Below, piece by piece: positions 16,694-25,053 of a DNA stretch of 59,518 bases. Source of the stretch: Prevotella sp. CAG:1185 (GTDB lineage Bacteria > Bacteroidota > Bacteroidia > Bacteroidales > Bacteroidaceae); the NCBI GenBank assembly GCA_000436695.1, contig HF992505.1:1-59518 (forward strand), read 5' to 3'. Positions within the stretch are counted from its first letter, which is position 1. Each line of letters begins with the position of its first letter. The notes beneath the pieces are model-generated. The model saw nothing but the letters and a program-made list of their open reading frames with translations. It did not search any database and was not told where the DNA came from. The position numbers and the translations under genes are program-made.

Positions 16694-18460
16694 TCAATTT
16701 TCTTGACATAAATCAACCTTAATTTGCAATTCCTTAAGCTGTTTCTCATCCAGAGCAGAAGGAGCATCGAGCATAACATCGCGGCCACTATTGTTCTTCG
16801 GGAACGCAATGCAGTCACGAATACTGTCAAGACCAGCCATGATAGAAACAAAGCGGTCAAGACCAAAAGCAAGACCTGCATGAGGGGGTGCTCCATATTT
16901 GAACGCATTGATCAAGAAGCCAAACTGTGCCATTGCACGTTCCGGTGTAAATCCAAGAATCTTGAACATACGTTCCTGAAGGCGTCCGTCATGAATACGT
17001 AAACTTCCGCCACCCACTTCAATACCATTACATACAAAGTCGTATGCCTTAGCACGTACTTTTTCAGGATGATCCTCGAGCAATGGTATATCGTCAGGAT
17101 TAGGCATCGTAAACGGATGGTGGGTTGACATCAGGCGCTGTTCCTCATCGCTCCATTCGAACAACGGGAAATCAATAATCCACAGACATTCAAACTTATT
17201 CTTATCACGCAGACCCAATCTGTCGCCCATCTCAAGTCGCAGGCTACACAACTGTACACGAGTCTTGTTTGCATTGTCACCACTAAGGATGAGAACCAAG
17301 TCTCCATTGTTGGCACCTGTAACTTCCTTAAGTTTCAACAATACATTTGCATCATAAAATTTATCTATGCTGCTCTTAACCGAACCGTCTTCATTAAATT
17401 TAACCCAAACGAGTCCCTTTGCGCCAATCTGCGGCTTCTTTACAAAGTCTGTCAACTGGTCTATCTGTTTTCTTGTGTATGAAGCGCATCCAGGAACACA
17501 GATACCGCCGATATACTCCGCATTGTTAAACACTTCAAATGAGCCTGTACCCTTAAGTGTATCCATAAGTTCAACGAACTCCATGCCGAAACGCAGGTCT
17601 GGCTTGTCACTTCCGAATCTGCGCATAGCCTCATGCCATGTCATCTGCTGAAGTTTTGCGGGAAGTTCAACACCACGTATCTCCTTAAACAAATGACGCG
17701 CCATATCTTCAAACAGATTGATGACATCATCCTGATCAACAAACGACATCTCACAGTCTATCTGAGTAAACTCAGGCTGACGGTCTGCACGTAAATCCTC
17801 ATCACGGAAACATTTTGCTATCTGGAAATATCTGTCGAAACCGCTCACCATCAATAGCTGTTTTAACGTCTGCGGGCTTTGTGGCAAAGCATAGAATTGT
17901 CCGGGATTCATACGTGAGGGCACAACAAAGTCGCGAGCACCTTCAGGTGTACTACCTATTAATATAGGTGTCTCCACTTCAATAAAGTCTTTTGAATCCA
18001 AGAAATTGCGTATCAATATCGTCATACGGTGACGCAGTTCAAGATTTTTACGCACACATGAACGGCGCAAATCCAGATAACGATATTTCATTCTTATATC
18101 ATCACCGCCATCCGTATTGTCTTCAATTGTAAACGGAGGCGTAAGGCTCTCACTCAACACATTAAGCTCAGAGACGATAATTTCAATTTCTCCTGTAGGC
18201 AAATTTTTGTTTTTACTTTCGCGTTCGTTTACGCGTCCTGTTGCCTGAATACAAAACTCTCGTCCCAGTTTGTTGGCTGCGGCACACAATTCCGCATTGT
18301 CATTTTCGTTAAAGACCAGCTGAGTTATACCATAGCGGTCGCGGATGTCCACAAAGGTCATGCCGCCCATTTTACGGAGACGCTGAACCCATCCAGCCAG
18401 AGTTACAGTCTTGCCTGCATCTGCCAGGCGCAACTCTCCACATGTATTTGTTCTGTACAT
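16694..18460 (-). CDS. aspS: aspartyl-tRNA synthetase
   Basis: This class IIb enzyme charges tRNA(Asp). An N-terminal OB-fold anticodon-binding domain (VTLAGWVQRLRKMGGMTFVDIRD) covers about residues 1-110. The class II motifs follow: motif 2 FRDEDLRADRQPEFTQID at about 213-230 and motif 3 GLAFGLDR near the C-terminus. The GAD insertion of bacterial-type AspRS lies between. The length of 588 residues is the bacterial norm. A strong promoter lies 27 bases upstream. Confidence 0.98.
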   Translation of the reverse strand: MYRTNTCGELRLADAGKTVTLAGWVQRLRKMGGMTFVDIRDRYGITQLVFNENDNAELCAAANKLGREFCIQATGRVNERESKNKNLPTGEIEIIVSELNVLSESLTPPFTIEDNTDGGDDIRMKYRYLDLRRSCVRKNLELRHRMTILIRNFLDSKDFIEVETPILIGSTPEGARDFVVPSRMNPGQFYALPQSPQTLKQLLMVSGFDRYFQIAKCFRDEDLRADRQPEFTQIDCEMSFVDQDDVINLFEDMARHLFKEIRGVELPAKLQQMTWHEAMRRFGSDKPDLRFGMEFVELMDTLKGTGSFEVFNNAEYIGGICVPGCASYTRKQIDQLTDFVKKPQIGAKGLVWVKFNEDGSVKSSIDKFYDANVLLKLKEVTGANNGDLVLILSGDNANKTRVQLCSLRLEMGDRLGLRDKNKFECLWIIDFPLFEWSDEEQRLMSTHHPFTMPNPDDIPLLEDHPEKVRAKAYDFVCNGIEVGGGSLRIHDGRLQERMFKILGFTPERAMAQFGFLINAFKYGAPPHAGLAFGLDRFVSIMAGLDSIRDCIAFPKNNSGRDVMLDAPSALDEKQLKELQIKVDLCQEN

Positions 18461-18487
18461 AAACTTACAAATTCTTTAATCTAAGTG

Positions 18488-18518
18488 CAAAAGTACAAAA
18501 AATGGCTGAATGAACAAA
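18488..18518 (-). promoter_or_regulatory. aspS promoter (-33 and -7)
   Basis: Minus-strand TTTG (18518-18515), 19 bases, then TACTTTTG (18495-18488): a full Bacteroidota promoter placing the 5' end about 20 bases before the start codon. Confidence 0.8.
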
Positions 18519-18915
18519 TTTTATTGCCTAAAAGTAAACTCATATTTAGCTATACGACATTATCGAAATATCAATATACCATTTTACGGCATTTCGCCAT
18601 GCGGACAAATGGTTATCAAAATAAAATCATCCGCCTGAAGGCTATGGTATGTTATATACAGAATTTATAATGAATCTGATAAAATTGCATGACAAATAAG
18701 TCTTCAATTAATTAAGGATATTCTGCATCGTAATCAAGAAAACTTTTTTAAAAATACGCCTCAAAAGTGACATTTTTCAAGAATAATTTAGAATTTTGCT
18801 AAATCAGTTGCATAAAATCGGCTATTTTCATATAGCATTAATAATCAGCCACTTAACTCTTTCCATCAAATAATCAGATAAATTTTTACATGCAATTTAG
18901 GGCATATTACAATGC

Positions 18916-18952
18916 AAAAGCATAGCTTTTAGGTCGCAAAAGCTATGCTTTT
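18916..18952. repeat. double palindrome of the AAAAGCATAGCTTTT family
   Basis: AAAAGCATAGCTTTT (18916-18930) and AAAAGCTATGCTTTT (18938-18952) are perfect reverse complements separated by 7 bases, and each arm is itself a palindrome around a 3-base centre. The same core occurs at 37478-37496. Confidence 0.8.
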
Positions 18953-19430
18953 ACAACTCTAAATCAATGAAAATACCGGAAACAAACAGCCATTTTCTAA
19001 GTATTAGCGCTTTCATACAGTTAAAATATATTACAAAACAATCAACAACGGGCCCATGCATTAACATCTATTATACATCGAATTCTATTTTCAAGAAAAC
19101 CCGCCAACGATTTTTGTTTAATATTTTTCTAAACAGACAACAAAATAATTTACAAGAGCCACTTCTTATTACAAGTTAAAAAAAGGCCACAATATTATTA
19201 TACAATCTCAATTAAAAATTAACCATAAAAGAAATCAGAATATTAAATTTAAGCCGTGGATGTTTTTACAACCGAAACAAAAGACTCACGCATCAAATAC
19301 TACACAATATTTTTTACATTATCAGCCAAATCATATCTACGAAAGTTCCTATAAGCCACGAGATTATGCCAATTAAAAATTAATTAACACAAAAAGTACC
19401 CCTCTATGTGTATTTTATAAAAAAAAGATG

Positions 19431-19438
19431 TAATTTTG
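19431..19438 (+). promoter_or_regulatory. -7 box of the DUF1573 gene
   Basis: TAATTTTG fits TAnnTTTG and is 29 bases before the start. TGTG at 19407-19410 is the nearest candidate for a -33 element. Confidence 0.55.
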
Positions 19439-19467
19439 CTCCAAAAATATTATATAAATACATAAAA

Positions 19468-19857
19468 ATGAAAAAGATTTTATTCATTTCAATGATGCTG
19501 ATATTATGTTTAGGCAGCATATCAGCACAAAAGGTTGCAGAGATAAAGTTTGACAAACAGACTTATAATTTCGGCAAATTTTCAGAAAGCAACCCTGTGC
19601 AAAAATGCACATTCACTTTCACCAACGTGGGCAACGCTCCACTTGTAATAAATCAGGCCATGGCCAGTTGCGGTTGTACGGTGCCGTCATACACAAAAGC
19701 TCCGATAGCCCCAGGCGCAAAAGGGACTATTACCGTAACCTATAACGGCAAAGGAAAATTCCCAGGACATTTCAAAAAGTCGATTACCATTAAGACAAAC
19801 GCAAAGACCGAAATGGTGAGACTATATGTAGAAGGAACAATGGAAGAAGCAAAATAA
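19468..19857 (+). CDS. DUF1573 domain exported protein
   Basis: The protein has 129 residues from ATG at 19468. A signal peptide (MKKILFISMMLILCLGSISA) precedes a single DUF1573 beta-sandwich, recognisable by FDKQTYNFGKF, FTNVGNAPLVI, the ASCGCTVP motif and APGAKGTITVTYNGKG. The family is ASH/MSP-like and common in Bacteroidota; its role is unknown. I chose 19468 because a further-upstream start would add a basic, non-signal stretch before the signal peptide and overlap the -7 box. It is a single-gene unit ending at a bidirectional terminator. Confidence 0.9.
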   Translation: MKKILFISMMLILCLGSISAQKVAEIKFDKQTYNFGKFSESNPVQKCTFTFTNVGNAPLVINQAMASCGCTVPSYTKAPIAPGAKGTITVTYNGKGKFPGHFKKSITIKTNAKTEMVRLYVEGTMEEAK

Positions 19858-19860
19858 ATT

Positions 19861-19897
19861 AAAAGCGGAGAAATGACGAATCAATTTCTCCGCTTTT
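19861..19897. terminator. bidirectional terminator, DUF1573 / DUF3078 genes
   Basis: AAAAGCGGAGAAAT (19861-19874) and ATTTCTCCGCTTTT (19884-19897) form a perfect 14-bp stem with a 9-base loop between two convergent genes. Confidence 0.93.
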
Positions 19898-19937
19898 AAT
19901 TTATAAAGCAAGCAAAACATTTACACTACCCATTTAA

Positions 19938-21248
19938 TCAGAACGAATATGCGAATCCTATGGAAGCATATTCCTTAAACTGCCAATAGCCATAATGCTC
20001 ATCGCGAACCGAAGAGCCATCATCAAATCTCGGATAAAGGAATATGTTTGATGAAATATATTTATTAAACTGGAATGTCAGCGTATTCTCCCATTCCAAC
20101 TCAGTACGTTCATAAGTAGTATAACCATACAGACGCGTTTTCCATTTTATCATCTCAGAGAAAGCCCACGTCAGATCTATGGTAAACTCAGAACCGAAGT
20201 CATTCATCGTATGCGAACCTTCATCCAGTCCATATCGCGTAGCCAACGACTCACGGCCTACATATCTGAAGTTGTATGCCAAAGGCGCAAGCTGAACCGA
20301 CCCGGTCAACTTGCCGTTAAAAGCATTCACTGAATAGCTCATACCTAAAGACAAGTTTAAGTTCAATGGCGACAAAATATCAGAATACACCTCCGGATCG
20401 TTACTCTTATACCCACGCATAAACTGGGTATAAGCTATAAGCTGCAATGTATAATACCAATTTTTACTTGCCTGCAGTCCTAACTTGCCCGTATATCTTA
20501 TAAGGTCTTCAGACGTCTTGATATTATGCAGCGTGTCGCCGCTTGAAGTCTGAAGTCCAAGTTTCAACTCTAATTTATTTTCAAACTTCACCTTCTGCTT
20601 ATTATTATAATTAGCCTGTAACGTGGCACTGGCCACCATAGAATAATTACTTTCACCGCCTTTATACCAGTTACCCGAAACATAGTTTTGCAAGAACTGA
20701 AGATAATAATCACCGCCAAAAGTCCAAAAGTTAGGTTTTTCGATTACAATCTCAACCGGAGCGTCAAAGTTCTCCTCCGGAGCTGTTGATTCCTGGCGAG
20801 AGTAATCAACTTTATGACGAATCGGCGCAGTAATTTCCTCATGCAGCGAACCGATTTTCTTCAAGTCTTTTTCAGATGCGACAACTAATCCCGGGTGATT
20901 TACATAAACAGACATTAATGCATCATCTATTGCCCCGCTGACATCGTCAACTCCACTATAATTATCCTTTAGTCCGAAACTATGGCTAGACACAGAGTAA
21001 TAAAATGTCAAAGGTGCAAAAAACCTGAAGAAGCGCGCGTCTGTCTTAAAGTTATCTTTAAGCGAATCTTCGGCAAAAATAACAGAATCGGCTTTTATCT
21101 TATACGTTCGTAACGAATCCATGTATGCAAGCACCAAGGCCGAATCACGACTAATGTTACGGTGTATATACTTGACAGGCCGGCCGTAGCACCACATTAC
21201 ACACAAACTCTCAAGAAGTAGAAATATAAATAAATGCTTATGTTTCAT
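19938..21248 (-). CDS. DUF3078 outer-membrane-associated protein
   Basis: The protein has 436 residues from ATG at 21248, which gives a clean signal peptide (MKHKHLFIFLLLESLCVMWC). The C-terminal two thirds match DUF3078, with WTFGGDYYLQFLQNYVSGNW, the KVKFENKLELKLGLQ stretch and alternating aromatic/polar strands ending YASIGFAYSF. The terminal aromatic residue and the strand pattern suggest an outer-membrane beta-barrel. Function is unknown. An upstream start at 21272 would add eight polar residues ahead of the signal peptide and is less likely. It is transcribed alone, divergently from pyrG. Confidence 0.85.
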   Translation of the reverse strand: MKHKHLFIFLLLESLCVMWCYGRPVKYIHRNISRDSALVLAYMDSLRTYKIKADSVIFAEDSLKDNFKTDARFFRFFAPLTFYYSVSSHSFGLKDNYSGVDDVSGAIDDALMSVYVNHPGLVVASEKDLKKIGSLHEEITAPIRHKVDYSRQESTAPEENFDAPVEIVIEKPNFWTFGGDYYLQFLQNYVSGNWYKGGESNYSMVASATLQANYNNKQKVKFENKLELKLGLQTSSGDTLHNIKTSEDLIRYTGKLGLQASKNWYYTLQLIAYTQFMRGYKSNDPEVYSDILSPLNLNLSLGMSYSVNAFNGKLTGSVQLAPLAYNFRYVGRESLATRYGLDEGSHTMNDFGSEFTIDLTWAFSEMIKWKTRLYGYTTYERTELEWENTLTFQFNKYISSNIFLYPRFDDGSSVRDEHYGYWQFKEYASIGFAYSF

Positions 21249-21269
21249 ACCATTTTTGATTTTTGTTTG

Positions 21270-21277
21270 CAAAGTTA
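21270..21277 (-). promoter_or_regulatory. -7 box of the DUF3078 gene
   Basis: Minus-strand TAACTTTG lies 21 bases before the chosen start at 21248. This leaves a very short leader and supports 21248 over 21272. Confidence 0.6.
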
Positions 21278-21356
21278 GTATTTATATTCAAAAACCGAAC
21301 AACTATGGCAGTTTTTTTCAACACATGCGAAACTGCTAAAATTAAGAGATTATAAT

Positions 21357-21387
21357 TTTGGCATATCAGCATTTTTTCTTAATTTTG
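21357..21387 (+). promoter_or_regulatory. pyrG promoter (-33 and -7)
   Basis: TTTG (21357-21360), 19 bases, TAATTTTG (21380-21387), 44 bases before the GTG start. Confidence 0.8.
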
Positions 21388-21431
21388 CACCTTGTATATT
21401 AGTATTATTAAATAACCAAAATATTATTATC

Positions 21432-23045
21432 GTGGCAGAGACAAAGTATATATTCGTTACCGGCGGTGTGGCTTCCTCACTTGGAAAAGGAATAATATCG
21501 TCATCAATAGGCAAACTTCTTCAGGCCAGAGGATACAACATCACAATTCAAAAGTTCGACCCATACATCAACATTGACCCAGGAACGCTCAATCCTTATG
21601 AGCATGGCGAATGTTATGTTACAGTGGATGGCCACGAGGCAGACCTTGACCTTGGCCACTACGAACGTTTCACCGGTATTCAGACAACAAAAGCCAACAA
21701 TCTTACAACAGGCCGCATATACAAGGCTGTTATTGATAAAGAGCGCCGTGGCGACTATCTGGGTAAGACCATACAGGTAATACCTCACATAACAGATGAG
21801 ATTAAGCGCAACGTAATGTTGCTTGGCAAAAAGAACAATTACGACTTTGTTATTACTGAAATTGGAGGAACCGTAGGAGACATTGAAGGTCTTCCGTTCC
21901 TTGAAAGCATCAGACAGCTTAAATGGGAGCTTGGAAAAAGAGCGCTCTGCGTACACCTTACTTACATTCCTTATCTGGCTGCTGCCAAAGAGCTTAAGAC
22001 CAAGCCGACACAGCATTCTGTAAAGGAGCTGCAAAGTGTTGGTATTCAGCCGGATATTCTCGTTTTGAGAACCGAGCATCCTATAAACGACACCATAAGG
22101 AAAAAAGTGGCAAACTTCTGTAATGTTGATGTTGACGCCGTTGTTCAGAGTGTCGACATGCCTACAATTTATGAAGTGCCAGTCCGCATGCAAGAGCAAA
22201 AGCTGGACGAGACCATATTGAGAAAGATGGGTGAGCCTGTCGGCGAGACACCTACTTTAGGTCCTTGGCGTTCATTCTTGGAGCGCAGACATAAAGCTAC
22301 AGAAATAGTAAACATCGGATTGGTAGGCAAATACGACTTGCAAGACGCTTATAAGAGTATTCTTGAGAGCCTTTCACAAGCAGGAACCTACAACGACTAT
22401 AAAGTTAAGACAACATTCATTAACAGCGAAAAGGTTACAGAAGAAAATGTTGCCGAAAAACTTAAGGGCATGGATGGTATCGTCATTTGCCCAGGATTCG
22501 GTCAAAGAGGTATTGAAGGCAAGATAGTAGCCGCTCATTACACCCGAACACATGACATACCGACATTCGGAATTTGCTTAGGCATGCAGATGATGGTTAT
22601 CGAGTTTGCACGCAATGTCCTCGGTTATGAGGATGCAAACAGCCGCGAAATGGACGAGAAGACAGAACATAATGTTATCGACATTATGGAAGATCAGAAA
22701 AATATTACTAACATGGGTGGTACAATGCGTCTTGGAGCCTATGAATGTATATTGAAACAAGGTTCGCGTGTGTTTGATATTTACAAGAAGGAATATATTC
22801 AGGAGCGTCACCGCCATCGCTATGAGTTCAACAACGACTTTGAACAGGAATTTGAACGTGCAGGAATGAAGTGTGTTGGCCGCAATCCTGAAAGCAATCT
22901 TGTCGAAATAGTTGAAATTCCGGGTCTGAAATGGTATATCGGAACACAGTTCCACCCAGAATATTCAAGCACAGTGCTTCATCCGCATCCACTGTTCCTC
23001 GACTTTATCAAAAAAGCAATTGAGAACAAGAAAAGCAATAATTGA
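21432..23045 (+). CDS. pyrG: CTP synthase
   Basis: This enzyme aminates UTP to CTP using glutamine. The N-terminal synthetase domain begins with the P-loop-like KYIFVTGGVASSLGKG. The C-terminal class I glutamine amidotransferase has nucleophile Cys382 in GICLGMQ and the His/Glu pair in FHPEYSS. The length of 537 residues is normal. The start codon is GTG (valine-type), supported because the first residues MAETKYIFVTGG match the family N-terminus and no closer ATG exists. yidC follows after 38 bases. Confidence 0.97.
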   Translation: MAETKYIFVTGGVASSLGKGIISSSIGKLLQARGYNITIQKFDPYINIDPGTLNPYEHGECYVTVDGHEADLDLGHYERFTGIQTTKANNLTTGRIYKAVIDKERRGDYLGKTIQVIPHITDEIKRNVMLLGKKNNYDFVITEIGGTVGDIEGLPFLESIRQLKWELGKRALCVHLTYIPYLAAAKELKTKPTQHSVKELQSVGIQPDILVLRTEHPINDTIRKKVANFCNVDVDAVVQSVDMPTIYEVPVRMQEQKLDETILRKMGEPVGETPTLGPWRSFLERRHKATEIVNIGLVGKYDLQDAYKSILESLSQAGTYNDYKVKTTFINSEKVTEENVAEKLKGMDGIVICPGFGQRGIEGKIVAAHYTRTHDIPTFGICLGMQMMVIEFARNVLGYEDANSREMDEKTEHNVIDIMEDQKNITNMGGTMRLGAYECILKQGSRVFDIYKKEYIQERHRHRYEFNNDFEQEFERAGMKCVGRNPESNLVEIVEIPGLKWYIGTQFHPEYSSTVLHPHPLFLDFIKKAIENKKSNN

Positions 23046-23083
23046 AATAAATAACCAAAGAAACAACTGTATAAATACAAGAA

Positions 23084-24976
23084 ATGGATAAAAATACAAT
23101 TATCGGCTTCGTTCTCATTGCGGCTTTGCTGATTGGTTTCAGTTGGTATACAAAGCCTTCAGACGAGGAAATTGCACAACAACGCAAGCAAGACTCTATC
23201 ACAGCTATTGCTAAGAAGAAAGCTGAAGAAAAACAGAAGGCTGAAGCACAAGCTGAGAAAGCCAATGCGGCAAATACAGTAATGGCAGACACCACCGTCG
23301 CTCTAAATAAGTCACTGGCTGGAAAAGGACAGAATATTGTTCTGAAAAATTCAAAGCTAGAGCTTACCCTTAACACTAAAGGCGGAACTGTGGAAAAAGC
23401 TGTCATAAAGAACTTTAAAGATAATAAAGGCAACAAAGATCTTACTCTTTTCGACGGTAAGGATCAGTCGCTCAAATTCATGCTGGAAGGTAAAGAGACA
23501 AACATTATAACAAGTGATTTGTACTTTACGCCATCGAACATCACTGATTCAACTGTTACCATGACGGCTTTAGGAGCCAATGGTAAATCTTTGGTCATGA
23601 ATTATAAATTAGGTAAAGACTACATGCTGCATTTCTCTTTACAGGCTAACGGAATGAGCGGTATGTTCTCGCCTAATTATAATAAGGTGGACATAGAATG
23701 GACTGACCACTGCCGCCAGCAGGAAAAAGGTTTTACTTTTGAAAACAGATACGCATCACTTACATACCATTTAACTGAAGGCGGAACAGATTATTTGAGT
23801 GAAACAAGCGAGAAGGTTGACGAAAAGATTGAAGACGCTATCGACTGGGTCGCATTCAAGAATCAGTTCTTCAGTGCAGTAATGATTGCAAAAGATGATT
23901 TCGGTGCCAATTCTTTAATGACAAGCATTCCTCAGGAGAAAGGCTCAGGCTACCTGAAGCAGTATGGTGCAAAGATGCAGACATCATTCGACCCGACCGG
24001 AAAGAATCTTACGGAACTTGAATTCTATTATGGACCTAACGATTTCAGACTGCTGCAAAAGATTGAAAAAGAAAGCACATTCAATAAAGAGCTCGAACTG
24101 CATCGTCTGGTTTATCTTGGCTGGCCACTGTTCCGTATAATCAACCGATGGTTTACCCTATATGTGTTCGATTGGCTTACAGGCATGAACATCAATATGG
24201 GTATCGTCCTTATATTGATTACACTCTTGCTGAAAGTTATAACATTCCCACTTGTAAAGAAGAGCTATATGTCGTCTGCCAAGATGAGAGTGTTAAAGCC
24301 GAAACTTGACGAAGCGACCAAGCAATATAACAAGCCCGAAGACCAAATGCAGAAACAGCAGGCAATGATGGCTCTGTATGCAAAATATGGCGTCAGCCCG
24401 CTAAGCGGATGCCTTCCTATGCTGATACAGGCTCCTATCTGGATTGCAATGTTCAACTTCGTGCCTAATGCTATACAGCTTCGAGGCGAAAGTTTCCTAT
24501 GGATAAGTGACCTTTCGACATACGACCCGATTATAGAATGGAATAAAAACATTTGGCTCATAGGCGATCACCTGAGCTTAACCTGTATTTTGTTCTGTAT
24601 ATCAAATGTGCTTTATTCTGTAATGACCATAAGACAGCAAAGAGATCAAATGGTCGGCGCACAGGCAGAACAAATGAAGATGATGCAATGGATGACAGTC
24701 CTTATGCCTATCATGTTCTTCTTCATGTTCAATGATTACTCATCAGGTCTTAACTTCTATTATTTCATATCTTTGTTCTTCAGCGCTGCCATAATGTGGA
24801 CATTGCGCAAGACCACTAATGACGAGAAACTTCTCAGTATACTCGAAGCAAGATATCAGGAAAATAAAAACAATCCAAAGAAAATGAGCGGTTTGGCAGC
24901 AAGGCTTGAAGCCATGCAAAAGCAGGCAGAAGAACTGAAGCGTCAGAGAGAAGCTCAAGACAAGATGAGAAAATAA
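23084..24976 (+). CDS. yidC: membrane protein insertase YidC
   Basis: YidC inserts and folds inner-membrane proteins with or without Sec. At 630 residues it has the Gram-negative layout: an N-terminal membrane anchor (about 5-20), a large periplasmic beta domain (about 80-340, beginning IVLKNSKLELTLNTKGG), then the conserved five-helix core (from about 360, with MLIQAPIWIAMFNF and the late LNFYYFISLFFSA helix). It ends with a basic Lys/Arg/Gln-rich tail after about residue 585, likely ribosome-facing. A coiled-coil-like Lys/Ala/Glu stretch lies at 30-65. It is co-transcribed with pyrG. Confidence 0.97.
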   Translation: MDKNTIIGFVLIAALLIGFSWYTKPSDEEIAQQRKQDSITAIAKKKAEEKQKAEAQAEKANAANTVMADTTVALNKSLAGKGQNIVLKNSKLELTLNTKGGTVEKAVIKNFKDNKGNKDLTLFDGKDQSLKFMLEGKETNIITSDLYFTPSNITDSTVTMTALGANGKSLVMNYKLGKDYMLHFSLQANGMSGMFSPNYNKVDIEWTDHCRQQEKGFTFENRYASLTYHLTEGGTDYLSETSEKVDEKIEDAIDWVAFKNQFFSAVMIAKDDFGANSLMTSIPQEKGSGYLKQYGAKMQTSFDPTGKNLTELEFYYGPNDFRLLQKIEKESTFNKELELHRLVYLGWPLFRIINRWFTLYVFDWLTGMNINMGIVLILITLLLKVITFPLVKKSYMSSAKMRVLKPKLDEATKQYNKPEDQMQKQQAMMALYAKYGVSPLSGCLPMLIQAPIWIAMFNFVPNAIQLRGESFLWISDLSTYDPIIEWNKNIWLIGDHLSLTCILFCISNVLYSVMTIRQQRDQMVGAQAEQMKMMQWMTVLMPIMFFFMFNDYSSGLNFYYFISLFFSAAIMWTLRKTTNDEKLLSILEARYQENKNNPKKMSGLAARLEAMQKQAEELKRQREAQDKMRK

Positions 24977-25002
24977 TAATTGACATACGTTAATAACTTT
25001 AA

Positions 25003-25031
25003 ATAGGGGCATGCACGATGTATGCCCCTAT
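25003..25031 (+). terminator. hairpin between yidC and the S9 peptidase gene
   Basis: ATAGGGGCAT (25003-25012) and ATGCCCCTAT (25022-25031) form a perfect 10-bp stem with a 9-base loop. The following bases TGTTCTAAAA are not a good T tract, so termination may be partial. Confidence 0.6.
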
Positions 25032-25053
25032 GTTCTAAAAAACACTAATATTT

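Larger units (their letters stand above)
18461..19467. other. 1-kb intergenic region between divergent aspS and the DUF1573 gene
   Basis: No supported gene. It holds the aspS promoter at the left, a double palindrome at 18916-18952, and a -7 box for the DUF1573 gene at 19431-19438. Two short plus-strand frames (18485-18670 and 18967-19179) lack any family resemblance and the first overlaps the aspS promoter; I reject both. No tRNA is seen. Confidence 0.6.

Noticed and set aside
18485..18670. 61-codon plus-strand frame opposite the aspS promoter
   Set aside because: It starts inside the aspS promoter and shows no coding features.
18967..19179. 70-codon plus-strand frame before the DUF1573 gene
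   Set aside because: No family resemblance, no promoter and no conserved features; probably chance.
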